This document shows positions 1 to 8,626 of a DNA stretch of 64,000 nt, in pieces (the stretch's first letter is position 1; every line of letters begins with the position of its first letter). The notes below the pieces were generated by a model that worked only from the letters and a program-made list of their open reading frames with translations, was not told the DNA's origin and made no database searches. The translations under genes were made by a program, and so were the position numbers. The stretch is from assembly GCF_030866765.1 (NCBI RefSeq), contig NZ_CP133017.1:3950001-4014000 (forward strand), in the 5' to 3' direction. Source of the stretch: Paenibacillus silvisoli. GTDB lineage: Bacteria > Bacillota > Bacilli > Paenibacillales > Paenibacillaceae.

Positions 1-1024
1 CGAAGCTGACGTCCTTGAATTCGATGTCGCCGCGCAGATGATCCACGACGCGCGCATGCGGACGATCGGCAACGTCAGGCGCCGTCTCGAGCAATTCGAT
101 ATAGCGGCGGAAGCCGGCGAAGCCTTTCGGATAGCTTTCGATGACCGTATTGATTTTCTCGATCGGACCGATAAACACGTTTGCTAGCAGCAGGAAGCCG
201 ACAAACTCGCCGATCGTAAGCTCCTGCTGGATGACGAACCACGTGCCGCACACCATGACGAACAGCGTCACGAACCGCTTCAGCACGTAGCTGATCGAAA
301 TGTTCGCCGCCATGATTTTGTAAGACAACAGCTTGGTCAGACGGAATTTCAGGTTGTTTTCCTCGAACAGCTTCTTCTCGAAGTTCTCGTTCGCGAACGA
401 TTGCACGACGCGCATGCCGCCGACGTTGTCCTCGACGCGCGCATTGAAGTCCGCAATGTCAGTGAACAGCTGGTGGAACGCCTTCGTCATCTTCTTGCTG
501 AAGATAATGGCGAGCCAAATCATCAGCGGAACCAGAACGAAGGTCAAGAGCGCCAGCTTCCAGTTAATGAGCATCATGAGCGTAAACGCGCCGATCAGCG
601 TCATGACGGCGATGAACAGATCCTCCGGCCCGTGATGCGCCATCTCGCCGATTTCCATAAGATCGTTGGTAAGGCGCGACAGCAGGTGACCGGTCTTGTT
701 ATTGTCGAAGAATCGAAACGAGAGCTTCTGAATATGGTCGAACAGCTTGCGCCGCATGTCGGTTTCGATATTGATGCCGAGCATATGGCCCCAATACGTG
801 ACGATATAGTTTAGAAACGCATTCAGCGCGTAGATCGCCAGCAGTCCCAGACAGGCCCAGGTAATCAGTCCCCAGTCTTTGCCCGGGAGCAGCTTGTCGA
901 CGAACTGATTCACCGCAATCGGGAAGCCGAGCTCGAGAAAGCCGGCGACGATCGCGCTGAAGAAGTCAAGATAAAACAGTTTTTTGTACGGCTGGTAGTA
1001 GGCGATGAAACGTTTGACTAGCAT
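1..1024 (-). CDS. ABC exporter subunit, permease plus start of ATPase domain (partial)
   Basis: This gene runs off the left edge, so only about 341 N-terminal residues are visible. The start is ATG at 1024-1022, with AGGAGG about 10 bases upstream. The protein begins MLVKRFIAYYQPYKKLFY and has the six-helix transmembrane domain of type IV (B-family) ABC exporters. It includes the coupling region [16 protein letters not shown] and the following RLTNDL, which are typical of lipid or multidrug exporters of the YfiB/LmrA type. The visible part ends at the beginning of the nucleotide-binding domain (GDIEFKDVSF), before Walker A. It lies 36 bases after the iron permease genes on the same strand, so it may share their transcript. 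The substrate cannot be read from the sequence. Confidence 0.85.
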   Translation of the reverse strand, partial: MLVKRFIAYYQPYKKLFYLDFFSAIVAGFLELGFPIAVNQFVDKLLPGKDWGLITWACLGLLAIYALNAFLNYIVTYWGHMLGINIETDMRRKLFDHIQKLSFRFFDNNKTGHLLSRLTNDLMEIGEMAHHGPEDLFIAVMTLIGAFTLMMLINWKLALLTFVLVPLMIWLAIIFSKKMTKAFHQLFTDIADFNARVEDNVGGMRVVQSFANENFEKKLFEENNLKFRLTKLLSYKIMAANISISYVLKRFVTLFVMVCGTWFVIQQELTIGEFVGFLLLANVFIGPIEKINTVIESYPKGFAGFRRYIELLETAPDVADRPHARVVDHLRGDIEFKDVSF

Positions 1025-1060
1025 GAAACAAGTTCCTCCTTATCGTAAGGTTACGCTCGT

Positions 1061-2077
1061 TCACTTTGTCCTCGTAAGCAAATAGAGGAAGTAAGGCGCG
1101 CCGATGATGGCGACGATAATGCCTGTCGGGATGTCGTACATTCTGGCCAGCGAATCCGATACGATCAGCAGCAGCGCGCCGGTCATCGCCGAGGCCGGCA
1201 ATAGATAAGCATGGTTAGGGCCGACGAGCCTGCGGGCCAAATGAGGACCGATGAGACCGACGAACGCGATGCCGCCGCCGACCGCCACGCAGGAACCGGC
1301 CAGGCCGATCGCCGCGCCGTAGAGATAGAGCCGCTCGCGGTTAAGCGCCGCGCCTAAGCCTGCCGCCGTATGATCGCCGAGATTCAGAATGTCCAGCACG
1401 CGCGACTTTACGAAGACAAACGGCAGCAGCACCGCGATCCACGGCAGCAGCGCGGAAACGAAGCGCCAATCCGTGCCCAGCAGGCTGCCCGCCAGCCACG
1501 TTTGAACGAATTTGAACTGATCCGGATTCAGCTTGAGCGTCAGCACGATCATGGCCGCGGAAATGCCAGCCGCCACCGCGATGCCGACAAGCAGCAGCCG
1601 GATCGTCGAAATGCCGTGATGGCGCCTGTACGAGAGCGCGTAGATCAACGCCGCCGTCGCGCCCGCGCCGACGAGCGACATGAACGGCAGCATAAAAATC
1701 GATTTGTCGAGCGGCATGACCGATATGTAAAGAATGACGATCAAACCGGCACCGGCGTTAATGCCGAGTATGCCGGGATCAGCCAGCGCGTTTCGCGTAA
1801 CGCCCTGCAGGATGCAGCCCGATACCGCGAAGCCTGCCCCGATCAGCACCGACATGACGATGCGCGGGAGCCGGAATTGATAAAGGATCAGCTCTTGCTT
1901 GTCCGTGCCTGAGCCGATGATCGTGTGCAGCATTTCAGACGGCGACAGACGAAGCGTGCCGGTATTCATGCTGATGATGAAGACGGCCGCGATCAGCGCG
2001 CCGAGCACCGCAATGACTTTGTATGCCCGCCTTTTGCGCGCCGCTTCGGCAGGCGTAACGGGATGTAAGCTCGCCAT
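1061..2077 (-). CDS. FecCD-family iron-siderophore ABC transporter permease
   Basis: The protein has 338 residues and many hydrophobic helices, as expected for the BtuC/FecCD permease fold. Family signatures are visible: LPRIVMSVLIGAGFAVSG near residues 70-88, RNALADPGILGINAGAG, GGGIAFVGLIGPHLARRLVG, and a C-terminal IPTGIIVAIIGAPYFLYLL. These permeases form a heterodimeric channel for ferric siderophores, powered by a FhuC-type ATPase and fed by a lipoprotein-bound substrate. The ATG start follows the TAG of the upstream permease with no gap, and its ribosome binding site (AGGAGGGAG) lies inside that gene's end. Neither the ATPase nor the binding protein is next to it, so both must be encoded elsewhere. 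The specific siderophore is unknown. Confidence 0.9.
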   Translation of the reverse strand: MASLHPVTPAEAARKRRAYKVIAVLGALIAAVFIISMNTGTLRLSPSEMLHTIIGSGTDKQELILYQFRLPRIVMSVLIGAGFAVSGCILQGVTRNALADPGILGINAGAGLIVILYISVMPLDKSIFMLPFMSLVGAGATAALIYALSYRRHHGISTIRLLLVGIAVAAGISAAMIVLTLKLNPDQFKFVQTWLAGSLLGTDWRFVSALLPWIAVLLPFVFVKSRVLDILNLGDHTAAGLGAALNRERLYLYGAAIGLAGSCVAVGGGIAFVGLIGPHLARRLVGPNHAYLLPASAMTGALLLIVSDSLARMYDIPTGIIVAIIGAPYFLYLLTRTK

Positions 2078-3124
2078 CTACAGCTCCCTCCTTTCCCGCA
2101 TGGCCAGGTAGAGGAAGAATGGCACGCCAATAAGCGCGATCAATGCGCCGAGCGGCGTTTCGGAATACGGGTTGAACAGCCGGGCGCCGATGTCGGAAAC
2201 GACGATCAAGAGCGACCCCAGCACCGCTGAGCACGGAATGATCCAGCGGTAATCGACGCCGACCAAATAGCGGGCGACGTGCGGAATGATGAGTCCGACG
2301 AAGCCGACCGCGCCGACGACGCTGACGGAAGCGCCTGCCAGGATCAGAACGAGCAGCATGCCGATCGTCTTGATGAGCCCCGTCCGTTGGCCTAAGCCGA
2401 CCGCGATGTCTTCGCCCAAGCTGAGCAGCGTGATCGACCGCGAGAGCAGCACGGCTCCGATGAGGCAGCCGATCACCCACGGCGACATGATGCGGATCTG
2501 CGCCCAGTCCACGGCTTGCATCCCTCCTGCCATGAAGAAAGCAAGGTCTCGCCCGATATTGTACCGAATGGCGATGGCGTCGCTGATCGCGATCAGCAGC
2601 GCGGAAACCGCCGCGCCGGCCAGGACGAGCCGGACCGGCGTCAGCCCGCCTCTGACGAAAGCGCCGGTTCCGAATACGAGAATGACGGCCGCAGCCGCGC
2701 CGACGAACGAGAAGAGCATGAGCGAGACGAACGACATGCCCGGAAAGAAAGCGAAGCAGATCGCCAGCATGACGCCCGCGCCTGCATTGATGCCGAGCAA
2801 GCCGGAATCGGCGAGCGGGTTTCGCGTCATGCCCTGCATGATGGCCCCCGATGCGGCAAAGGCCGCGCCCGTCAGCGCGCCCGCGAGCACGCGGGGAATG
2901 CGGAGCTCGCGGATTACTTGGTGCGAGGTCAGCTCGCCGTTGAAATGAAACAGCGCATCCCAAACGGTGGAAAGCGAAATATCCGCGGCGCCGACGCAAA
3001 TCGACACGGCCGCCGAGACGATGAGTGCGAGGATCCCGCCGATAAGAATGAGCATGGCTGCGGCCGGACGCGAATGAATGCGAATGTCGGCTTTCCGCGC
3101 ATGCGGGGAAGAATGTGCTTCCAC
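2078..3124 (-). CDS. FecCD-family iron-siderophore ABC transporter permease
   Basis: This is the first gene of the permease pair, with 348 residues. It starts with GTG at 3124-3122, with GGTGG about 10 bases upstream. The N-terminal about 20 residues are charged and cytosolic (HARKADIRIHSRP), followed by a first membrane helix (AMLILIGGILALIVSAAV). FecCD motifs are LRIPRVLAGALTGAAFAASG, RNPLADSGLLGINAGAG, VVGAVGFVGLIIPHVARYL and TPLGALIALIGVPFFLYLA. It is paralogous to the downstream permease, as in FeuB/FeuC or FhuB/FhuG pairs. A Fur-box-like sequence lies about 65 bases upstream, which supports induction under iron starvation. The substrate is not determinable here. Confidence 0.9.
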   Translation of the reverse strand: MEAHSSPHARKADIRIHSRPAAAMLILIGGILALIVSAAVSICVGAADISLSTVWDALFHFNGELTSHQVIRELRIPRVLAGALTGAAFAASGAIMQGMTRNPLADSGLLGINAGAGVMLAICFAFFPGMSFVSLMLFSFVGAAAAVILVFGTGAFVRGGLTPVRLVLAGAAVSALLIAISDAIAIRYNIGRDLAFFMAGGMQAVDWAQIRIMSPWVIGCLIGAVLLSRSITLLSLGEDIAVGLGQRTGLIKTIGMLLVLILAGASVSVVGAVGFVGLIIPHVARYLVGVDYRWIIPCSAVLGSLLIVVSDIGARLFNPYSETPLGALIALIGVPFFLYLAMRERREL

Positions 3125-3188
3125 GAACGTAAACCACCTTTACTGATGTCGAACTGAGATGTGATGCCAATGGCAAATATCTCATCAA

Positions 3189-3203
3189 TGAGAATTATTT
3201 TCA
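3189..3203. promoter_or_regulatory. Putative Fur box upstream of the siderophore permeases
   Basis: The sequence TGAGAATTATTTTCA matches the Bacillus 7-1-7 Fur consensus TGATAATNATTATCA at all but two positions, and it keeps the inverted-repeat layout around a single central base. It sits 65-80 bases upstream of the GTG start of the first permease and about 87 bases from the divergent cyclase gene. Iron repression of the permeases is inferred from this match and from what the genes are. A second short palindrome (TCTCATCAATGAGA, 3180-3193) overlaps its left half. Confidence 0.65.
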
Positions 3204-3289
3204 TCATATAGAGTTCCCAGCCGCTTGTCCACCCATCATGAACGATTTATCCGGCATCATAGACTACTTTATCGAGGTGATGCTTACCA

Positions 3290-5191
3290 ATGAACGAGCG
3301 TATTCAAGCCGGCATCGATCAGCTGGTGCGCCGACTGCTTTCAAGTCAGAGCGCTGACGGCAGCTGGAGGCTCGGCTTTATAGAAGAGGGCATGTCGACC
3401 GATGCGGCAGCCGTCATGCTTCTTACCGGCGGAGGCTTCGGCAAGCCGAATCTCGTCTCTTCGCTGCGCGACCGCATCCTGGCCAAGCAACATGATGACG
3501 GCGCTTGGCGCGTCTATCCCGATGAAGACGGCGGCAATCTTTCCGCCACGGCGGAAAGCTATTTCGCCCTGCAGTTCGCCGGCATTTCCGCGAACGAACC
3601 GAAGATGAAACGAGCCCGCGAAGCCATTCAGGCGATGGGCGGGCTTCAGCGCATCGACAGCCTGCTGACGAAATTCATGCTTGCCACGGTCGGACAATAC
3701 GACTGGCCGCGGTGGTTCCCGGTCCCGCTCTCGCTTCTCCTCCTGCCCCAAAGCGCGCCGCTTCATTTCTTTCAATTTTCCTGCTATGCCCGCGTGCATA
3801 TGGCGCCGATGATGCTGCTCGGAGATCGCAAGCCGGCCTTCACGCTGCCGCATGTCGAACCGCTGCCACAGCAGCCCGCCGTAGCGGACACGGAAAGCTG
3901 GCTCGCCCACTTCGATCAGCGGCTGCTCGTATCGCATGCTCGCGGGCTTTTTGATATACCGGGCATTACGGCGCCGACGCTTCGGAAGCAAGGCACCGAA
4001 CGGGCGGTACAATTTATGCGCCAGCGGCTTGAGCCGGACGGCACGCTGTACTGCTACGCGAGCGCGACGATGCTCATGGTGCAGGCGCTGCGCGCGCTGG
4101 GATTTGCCAATTCCGATCTGATGATTGCGAGAGCCATCGACGGACTGTCGGCGCTGGTAACGAAGGACAACAGCCATACGACGATGCAAAATACGACTTC
4201 GACCGTCTGGGACACCGCCCTCATCAGCCACGCGCTTCAAGAAGCCGGCACGGCTCCGGCTCATCCGGCCATCCGCGCTGCCGGACGCTACTTGCTTTCG
4301 CGCCAGCATACGAAGCTCGGCGACTGGAAGCTGCGCGCCGATACCGAGCACCCGGAGCCAGGCGGCTGGGGCTTCTCGGATACGAATACGATCAATCCGG
4401 ATATGGACGATACAACCGCGTCGCTCCGGGCGTTGAAGGCGCTTGGCGGCGGCGATTCCGATACGTCGGGCAGCTACCGGGACGCCTCTGAACGCGGCTT
4501 GCAGTGGCTGCTCGCCATGCAAAATACCGACGGCGGCTGGGCCGCCTTCGAGCGGAACACGAATAACCGCATCATCAGCTGGGTGCCGCTGGACGGCGCC
4601 GAAGACGCGGCGACCGACCCCTCGACGCCGGATTTGACCGGCAGGACGCTCGATTACTTGGGCCGGTGCGAAGGCTTAACCGCCAAAGGCAGTCCCTTTA
4701 TCCGCCGCGCCGCGGATTGGCTGTACAAGGCGCAGGAGCGCAACGGCTCGTGGTACGGCCGCTGGGGCGTCTGCTACCTCTACGGCACGTGGGCGGCGCT
4801 GACGGGACTTACGGCCGTAGGCGAGCCGCCGGACCATCCGCAAATCCGCCGCGCCGTCGACTGGCTGTACGGCGTCCAGAACGGCGACGGCGGCTTCGGC
4901 GAATCATGCCGGAGCGACCGCGTGAAGCGGTTCGTCCCGCTCCCCTACTCCACGCTCTCCCAAACCGCATGGGCGCTGGACGCGCTAACCTCCGTCACGG
5001 AAGGCAAACCGACGGAAGCGATGGAACGCGCCTGCTCGTTTCTGCTGGAGACGCTCCAGAAAAGCGGCCGCGCGGCGCAATATCCGACCGGCGCCGGGCT
5101 GCCCGGCTATCTCTACACCCGCTACGACAGCTACTCCCTCATCTGGCCGCTGCTCGCGCTCGCGAATTACCGCAGCAAATTTTTGCGCTGA
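3290..5191 (+). CDS. shc: Squalene-hopene cyclase / sporulenol synthase family terpene cyclase
   Basis: The 633-residue length matches squalene-hopene cyclases. The acid motif DxDD that protonates the substrate is present as DMDD at residues 371-374, almost the same position as in the Alicyclobacillus enzyme. Several QW repeats that brace the alpha-barrel fold are visible, for example QNTDGGWAAFE, QERNGSWYGRWGVC and QNGDGGFGE. The enzyme cyclises a linear isoprenoid at the membrane surface. In hopanoid producers the substrate is squalene; in Bacillus the related SqhC makes sporulenol from tetraprenyl-beta-curcumene. No squalene synthesis genes are in this window, so the choice between these products stays open. 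The start has GAGGTGAT 8-13 bases upstream. It is transcribed away from the iron permeases. Confidence 0.92.
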   Translation: MNERIQAGIDQLVRRLLSSQSADGSWRLGFIEEGMSTDAAAVMLLTGGGFGKPNLVSSLRDRILAKQHDDGAWRVYPDEDGGNLSATAESYFALQFAGISANEPKMKRAREAIQAMGGLQRIDSLLTKFMLATVGQYDWPRWFPVPLSLLLLPQSAPLHFFQFSCYARVHMAPMMLLGDRKPAFTLPHVEPLPQQPAVADTESWLAHFDQRLLVSHARGLFDIPGITAPTLRKQGTERAVQFMRQRLEPDGTLYCYASATMLMVQALRALGFANSDLMIARAIDGLSALVTKDNSHTTMQNTTSTVWDTALISHALQEAGTAPAHPAIRAAGRYLLSRQHTKLGDWKLRADTEHPEPGGWGFSDTNTINPDMDDTTASLRALKALGGGDSDTSGSYRDASERGLQWLLAMQNTDGGWAAFERNTNNRIISWVPLDGAEDAATDPSTPDLTGRTLDYLGRCEGLTAKGSPFIRRAADWLYKAQERNGSWYGRWGVCYLYGTWAALTGLTAVGEPPDHPQIRRAVDWLYGVQNGDGGFGESCRSDRVKRFVPLPYSTLSQTAWALDALTSVTEGKPTEAMERACSFLLETLQKSGRAAQYPTGAGLPGYLYTRYDSYSLIWPLLALANYRSKFLR

Positions 5192-5215
5192 CCGACCGCT
5201 TATTGACGAACAAAA

Positions 5216-5241
5216 GAGGGGCCATCCGCGGATGGCCCCTC
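5216..5241. terminator. Palindromic hairpin after the cyclase gene
   Basis: This is a perfect 26-bp palindrome with 12-bp arms (GAGGGGCCATCC and its complement). It lies 24 bases after the cyclase stop codon. The plus-strand side has no U tract, but the opposite strand continues with TTTTG. It may be a weak or protein-assisted terminator, or simply a stabilising 3' hairpin. Confidence 0.55.
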
Positions 5242-5289
5242 AGAAATGAACAAATTCCATACTTATTTGGTGTAAATGCTACGAAACGC

Positions 5290-5319
5290 TTGACATTGAT
5301 ACAAAATGTATCATAAATT
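5290..5319 (+). promoter_or_regulatory. Promoter with embedded operator for the XRE regulator
   Basis: A -35 box TTGACA (5290-5295) and a -10-like TAAATT (5314-5319) are separated by 18 bases. The spacer holds a perfect inverted repeat, TGATACA-AAA-TGTATCA (5297-5313). This geometry would let a dimeric helix-turn-helix protein block RNA polymerase. The gene just downstream encodes such a protein, so autorepression is the simplest inference. Confidence 0.65.
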
Positions 5320-5392
5320 ACTATTAGTAGGGTTAGAAGGATGCCCTATGCACTAGTACTAGATGATAGTTAGAAGTAAGGAGTTACAAACC

Positions 5393-5716
5393 ATGACGAT
5401 GGGAGATCGCTTGAGAGAGCTTCGACTTCGGAAGAACATTTCTCAGGAAGAAGTCGCAAGGCAAATTGGCATTACCCGTTCCGCTTACAGTCACTACGAG
5501 ATCAACAACCGCCAGCCGGTCTACGAAACATTGAAGAAGCTAGCCGTTCTGTTTAATGTTTCGCTCGACTACATTATCGGCGGAGAGCCTGTTAGACCGG
5601 AAACGACGGTGACCCCTGAAGCGATCGAAATCATCCGTATTCTAAACAGCATGGATCAGGAACGCCGCAAGCAGTCCATCGACCGGATGATGGCGGTCAT
5701 TAAGCAGGCGGAATAA
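5393..5716 (+). CDS. XRE-family helix-turn-helix transcriptional regulator
   Basis: The protein has 107 residues if translation starts at ATG 5393, which has GGAG 9 bases upstream; an in-frame ATG at 5363 has no such site. Residues about 5-60 form a Cro/C1-type HTH (DRLRELRLRKNISQEEVARQ, then a recognition region around ITRSAYSHYE), followed by a typical connector (LKKLAVLFNVSLDYIIGG). The C-terminal about 40 residues are charged and helical and probably mediate dimerisation, as in SinR/Xre-like repressors. It ends four bases from the convergent histidine kinase gene. A perfect palindrome inside its promoter suggests autoregulation. Its targets are unknown. Confidence 0.85.
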   Translation: MTMGDRLRELRLRKNISQEEVARQIGITRSAYSHYEINNRQPVYETLKKLAVLFNVSLDYIIGGEPVRPETTVTPEAIEIIRILNSMDQERRKQSIDRMMAVIKQAE

Positions 5717-5720
5717 CGCT

Positions 5721-7814
5721 CTACCCAAGCGATGCAGGCAGCGCGAACCAAATCATTGTCCCTTTATCCAATGAACTAACGGCGCCTATGGTGCCTCCGT
5801 GAGCTTCTACAATTTCTTTGGCGATCGCAAGTCCGAGGCCACTGCCGCCTTCAGCCGAATTCCGAGAAATTTCCTTCTTGTAGAACCGGTCGAAAATAAA
5901 GGGTAAATGCTCCTCCTCAATCCCGCTGCCTGTATCACTAACCGTCGCGATGACCCGGTTTGACGTCTCATCGAAGAAAAACGAAAGCGCTATCTCGCCC
6001 CCCTTTTCCGTATGCTTGATCGCATTGTAAATGACGTTCGCGAACACTTGATCCATCCGCGGCAAATCCAAGCTGAGCCGAATGCGGTTCTGCTGCTCCT
6101 TCTCATGGGCGTGCCCTTCTTGCGAAGAGTTCGTGCTGTGGAAGTCGCATCGGAACCGCAAACCGCTGCTGACGACGTCGATTTCGTACTGGTCGTTCAG
6201 CTGTTCGATCCACTGCCCCAACCGTACTTCCGCAAAATCAAACCGCGTCTGGCCCGCCTCCAGCTTCGTCAGCTCGAACAAATCGTGAATGAGCCGGTTT
6301 AACCCGCCGACCTTCCCGATCATCATCCGCAAGTAACGCCGCTGCTGCTCCGCCGACTTGACGACGCCGTCCTGAAACGCCTCCAGATACCCTTGAAGCA
6401 GCGTAATCGGCGTGCGCAAATCATGCGAAATGTTGGACATGAGCTGCCTTCTCGACAATTCCGATCGCTGAAGCTCCCGGTTCGTATGCGCCAGCGTTTC
6501 TACGGCATCGCTCAGCGCCAGCGTGCGCTCCTTGATCCGCTCTTCCAAATGCGCGTTCAGCTCCCGAAGCTCGCTCGACACGTGCTCCACCTGATACATG
6601 GCGTTCGAGAAGCGCTTGGAAATGATGAACGATTGCATCAGCATGAAGAAGAACAGTCCGAGCGGCACGAGCTGCGCATAGACAAGCCATTCATTATAGA
6701 AGAACATGTCGTTGAGCACCGTCAGGACGAATACCGTCAGCCCGGTCAGAACGAAGGCCGCCCCGATTCTTTTCCGCATCGTCGCCTTGATGAGCAAAAT
6801 CAACAAGTAGACGCTGACGGCAACGACGTATAATTGAAAGAACGTCAGCTGCTTCGTATACACGATTGCCGGAGTGAATAGCACGAATGCAACGAGCGAC
6901 ATTCCGATGCCGATGACGAACGGGATAATCCGCTTCGACGCATCGAGCGGAAACAGCCGATACACGTACAAATACCCCGAAACCGCGCTGAGCGCGAACG
7001 AGATGTATTCGATCTTCATCCCCGCCTCCCACGAAATCGGAAGCAGCTGCAGCAAAAAGTTTTCTCCCGTCACCGCCGCCCTTGCCGCGACGAACAAACA
7101 GAGCAGACCGAAGTGTGCCGTGAACGCTTCCTGCCTGCGGAACGCGTAGAGGCCGATGTGGTAGACGCCGATGATGATCAGGCTCCCCAGGATGATCATT
7201 TCTTTTCCCGTCGTTTTCAGCTGGTTGCTAATCACGGTGTCGCTGCTCCCAAGCCGGAACGGAACCCATATGCCGCCTTTGCGGTGCTGGAAATTGGACA
7301 CTTGCACGACGAGCTCGATCTTCCCGGCGTTTGCGTTGAACGTGACGATCCGCGGATATTGCATCGCCTCCGAATCGCTCCTGCTCGTGCCCACCTTGCC
7401 CTGCTCCGCCAGCAGCTTGCCGTTGACCCACAGCTTATAGCTGCTGAAAATATTCGGCACGCGCAGCGCGAGCACGCGGTCTGTCGGCTCGACGATCACC
7501 TGCAGCTTATAGGTAGCGTAGCCTTGTCCATGGTTGATGCCGCTCACGCCCGGATAACTGTTCCAGGACCTCGGGACCAGAACGGATGACGCCCTTGTCA
7601 GTCCGGCCTCCCCCGGCATTAACAGCTGGCCGCCATAGAACGACCATTCGCCCGTCAGCGACAGCTCGCCGTCATCGGCAAACGACCACTGTCTTAAATC
7701 GAGAAAGCCGGCCTTCGCGGCCGGACGCTCCTCCCCGTTTCGGGCGATGCAGCCGGAAAGCGAAATGACGGTCACCAATAGGGCGATAAGTAATAGGACG
7801 AAACGGCGTATCAT
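5721..7814 (-). CDS. 7TM-DISM sensor histidine kinase
   Basis: The 697-residue protein starts with a hydrophobic segment ending in a lipobox-like LSGC (about residues 19-22). An extracellular beta-sandwich of the 7TMR-DISM type follows (LSLTGEWSFYGGQLLMPGEA, then YATYKLQVIVEP and LWVNGKLLAEQG). Next come about seven membrane helices (roughly residues 205-395) and a coiled-coil linker (LRELNAHLEERIKERTLALS). The HisKA domain has the phosphoacceptor His464 in SNISHDLRTPITLLQGY. The ATPase domain shows the N box (NVIYNAIKHTEKGG), G1 (DTGSGIEEEHLPFIFDRFYK) and G2 (GGSGLGLAIAKEIVEAHGG). It is divergent from the OmpR-type regulator 80 bases away, its likely partner. The ligand is unknown; DISM domains often bind carbohydrates. 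Confidence 0.92.
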   Translation of the reverse strand: MIRRFVLLLIALLVTVISLSGCIARNGEERPAAKAGFLDLRQWSFADDGELSLTGEWSFYGGQLLMPGEAGLTRASSVLVPRSWNSYPGVSGINHGQGYATYKLQVIVEPTDRVLALRVPNIFSSYKLWVNGKLLAEQGKVGTSRSDSEAMQYPRIVTFNANAGKIELVVQVSNFQHRKGGIWVPFRLGSSDTVISNQLKTTGKEMIILGSLIIIGVYHIGLYAFRRQEAFTAHFGLLCLFVAARAAVTGENFLLQLLPISWEAGMKIEYISFALSAVSGYLYVYRLFPLDASKRIIPFVIGIGMSLVAFVLFTPAIVYTKQLTFFQLYVVAVSVYLLILLIKATMRKRIGAAFVLTGLTVFVLTVLNDMFFYNEWLVYAQLVPLGLFFFMLMQSFIISKRFSNAMYQVEHVSSELRELNAHLEERIKERTLALSDAVETLAHTNRELQRSELSRRQLMSNISHDLRTPITLLQGYLEAFQDGVVKSAEQQRRYLRMMIGKVGGLNRLIHDLFELTKLEAGQTRFDFAEVRLGQWIEQLNDQYEIDVVSSGLRFRCDFHSTNSSQEGHAHEKEQQNRIRLSLDLPRMDQVFANVIYNAIKHTEKGGEIALSFFFDETSNRVIATVSDTGSGIEEEHLPFIFDRFYKKEISRNSAEGGSGLGLAIAKEIVEAHGGTIGAVSSLDKGTMIWFALPASLG

Positions 7815-7838
7815 AAGAGCCTCCCGGAAAAACGTTGA

Positions 7839-7868
7839 TTGCCCACCCCTCCCCGAATTCGCTATAAT
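7839..7868 (+). promoter_or_regulatory. Putative sigma-A promoter of the response regulator gene
   Basis: A perfect -10 TATAAT (7863-7868) lies 18 bases after TTGCCC (7839-7844), and 26 bases before the ATG of the response regulator. The intergenic space to the divergent kinase gene is only 80 bases, so both promoters lie close together. Confidence 0.5.
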
Positions 7869-7894
7869 AGCCTAGGAAGAGGGGGAAGCAGGAT

Positions 7895-8626
7895 ATGAAT
7901 GGTAGCAAAATTCTCGTCGTAGACGATGAGGCCGATATAACCGAGCTGATCACTTTATATATGGAACGCGAAGGTTTCGAAGTGCACATGACGGATAACG
8001 GCGAGGATGCCGTCCGGCTGGCCGCCGAGCTCGAACCGGATATGGTGCTGCTCGACATCTCGCTGAAAAACTTGGACGGCTTTGAAGTTTGCAAACAAAT
8101 CCGTACCATTTCCAACGTTCCCATCTTGTTCATCAGCTGCAAGAGCGATGATACAGACATTATACATGGTCTAACGGTAGGCGGCGACGATTATATGACG
8201 AAGCCGTTCAGCCCTAGCCAATTGGTCGCGCGCGTAAAGGCCCATTTGCGCCGCCAGTCCGTAAATGGAGGCAAAAGTCCGATTGACCGCGCGCTGGGCG
8301 AGGTGCTTGTATATGATGGACTGCGCATTGATCTGCCTGCGCGCACCGTCCATGTAAACGGCAAGGAAATCGCGCTGTCCGCCAAGGAGTTCGAGCTGCT
8401 CGTGCGCCTGGCCAAGACGCCGAACCGCGCTTTCGCGCTGGATGATCTGTATACCATCGTTTGGGGACATGATAGTATGGGCGACACCCGCACGCTTATG
8501 GTTCATGTCAGCAATTTGCGCAAAAAAATCGAGCCCGACCCTGCAAACCCGATCTACATCATCACCGTTCGGGGAGTAGGCTACAAATTCAACGTCAAGG
8601 AAGGTAACACACATGTACAACGCTGA
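7895..8626 (+). CDS. OmpR/PhoB-family response regulator
   Basis: The protein has 243 residues. The receiver domain (about 1-120) has the acidic pair Asp10/Asp11, the phosphoacceptor Asp54 (LLDISL), Ser81 and Lys103 (TKPF). The C-terminal winged-helix domain (about 140-240) carries the usual IALSAKEFELLVRLAKTPNR, WGHDSMGDTRTLMVHVSNLR and VRGVGYKF signatures. It would be phosphorylated by the divergently encoded DISM histidine kinase and bind promoter DNA. A GGAAGCAGGAT ribosome binding site precedes the ATG. Its 3' end overlaps the next gene by 14 bases, so it heads a four-gene overlapping chain of RNA modification genes and a CapA-like lipoprotein. Confidence 0.93.
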   Translation: MNGSKILVVDDEADITELITLYMEREGFEVHMTDNGEDAVRLAAELEPDMVLLDISLKNLDGFEVCKQIRTISNVPILFISCKSDDTDIIHGLTVGGDDYMTKPFSPSQLVARVKAHLRRQSVNGGKSPIDRALGEVLVYDGLRIDLPARTVHVNGKEIALSAKEFELLVRLAKTPNRAFALDDLYTIVWGHDSMGDTRTLMVHVSNLRKKIEPDPANPIYIITVRGVGYKFNVKEGNTHVQR

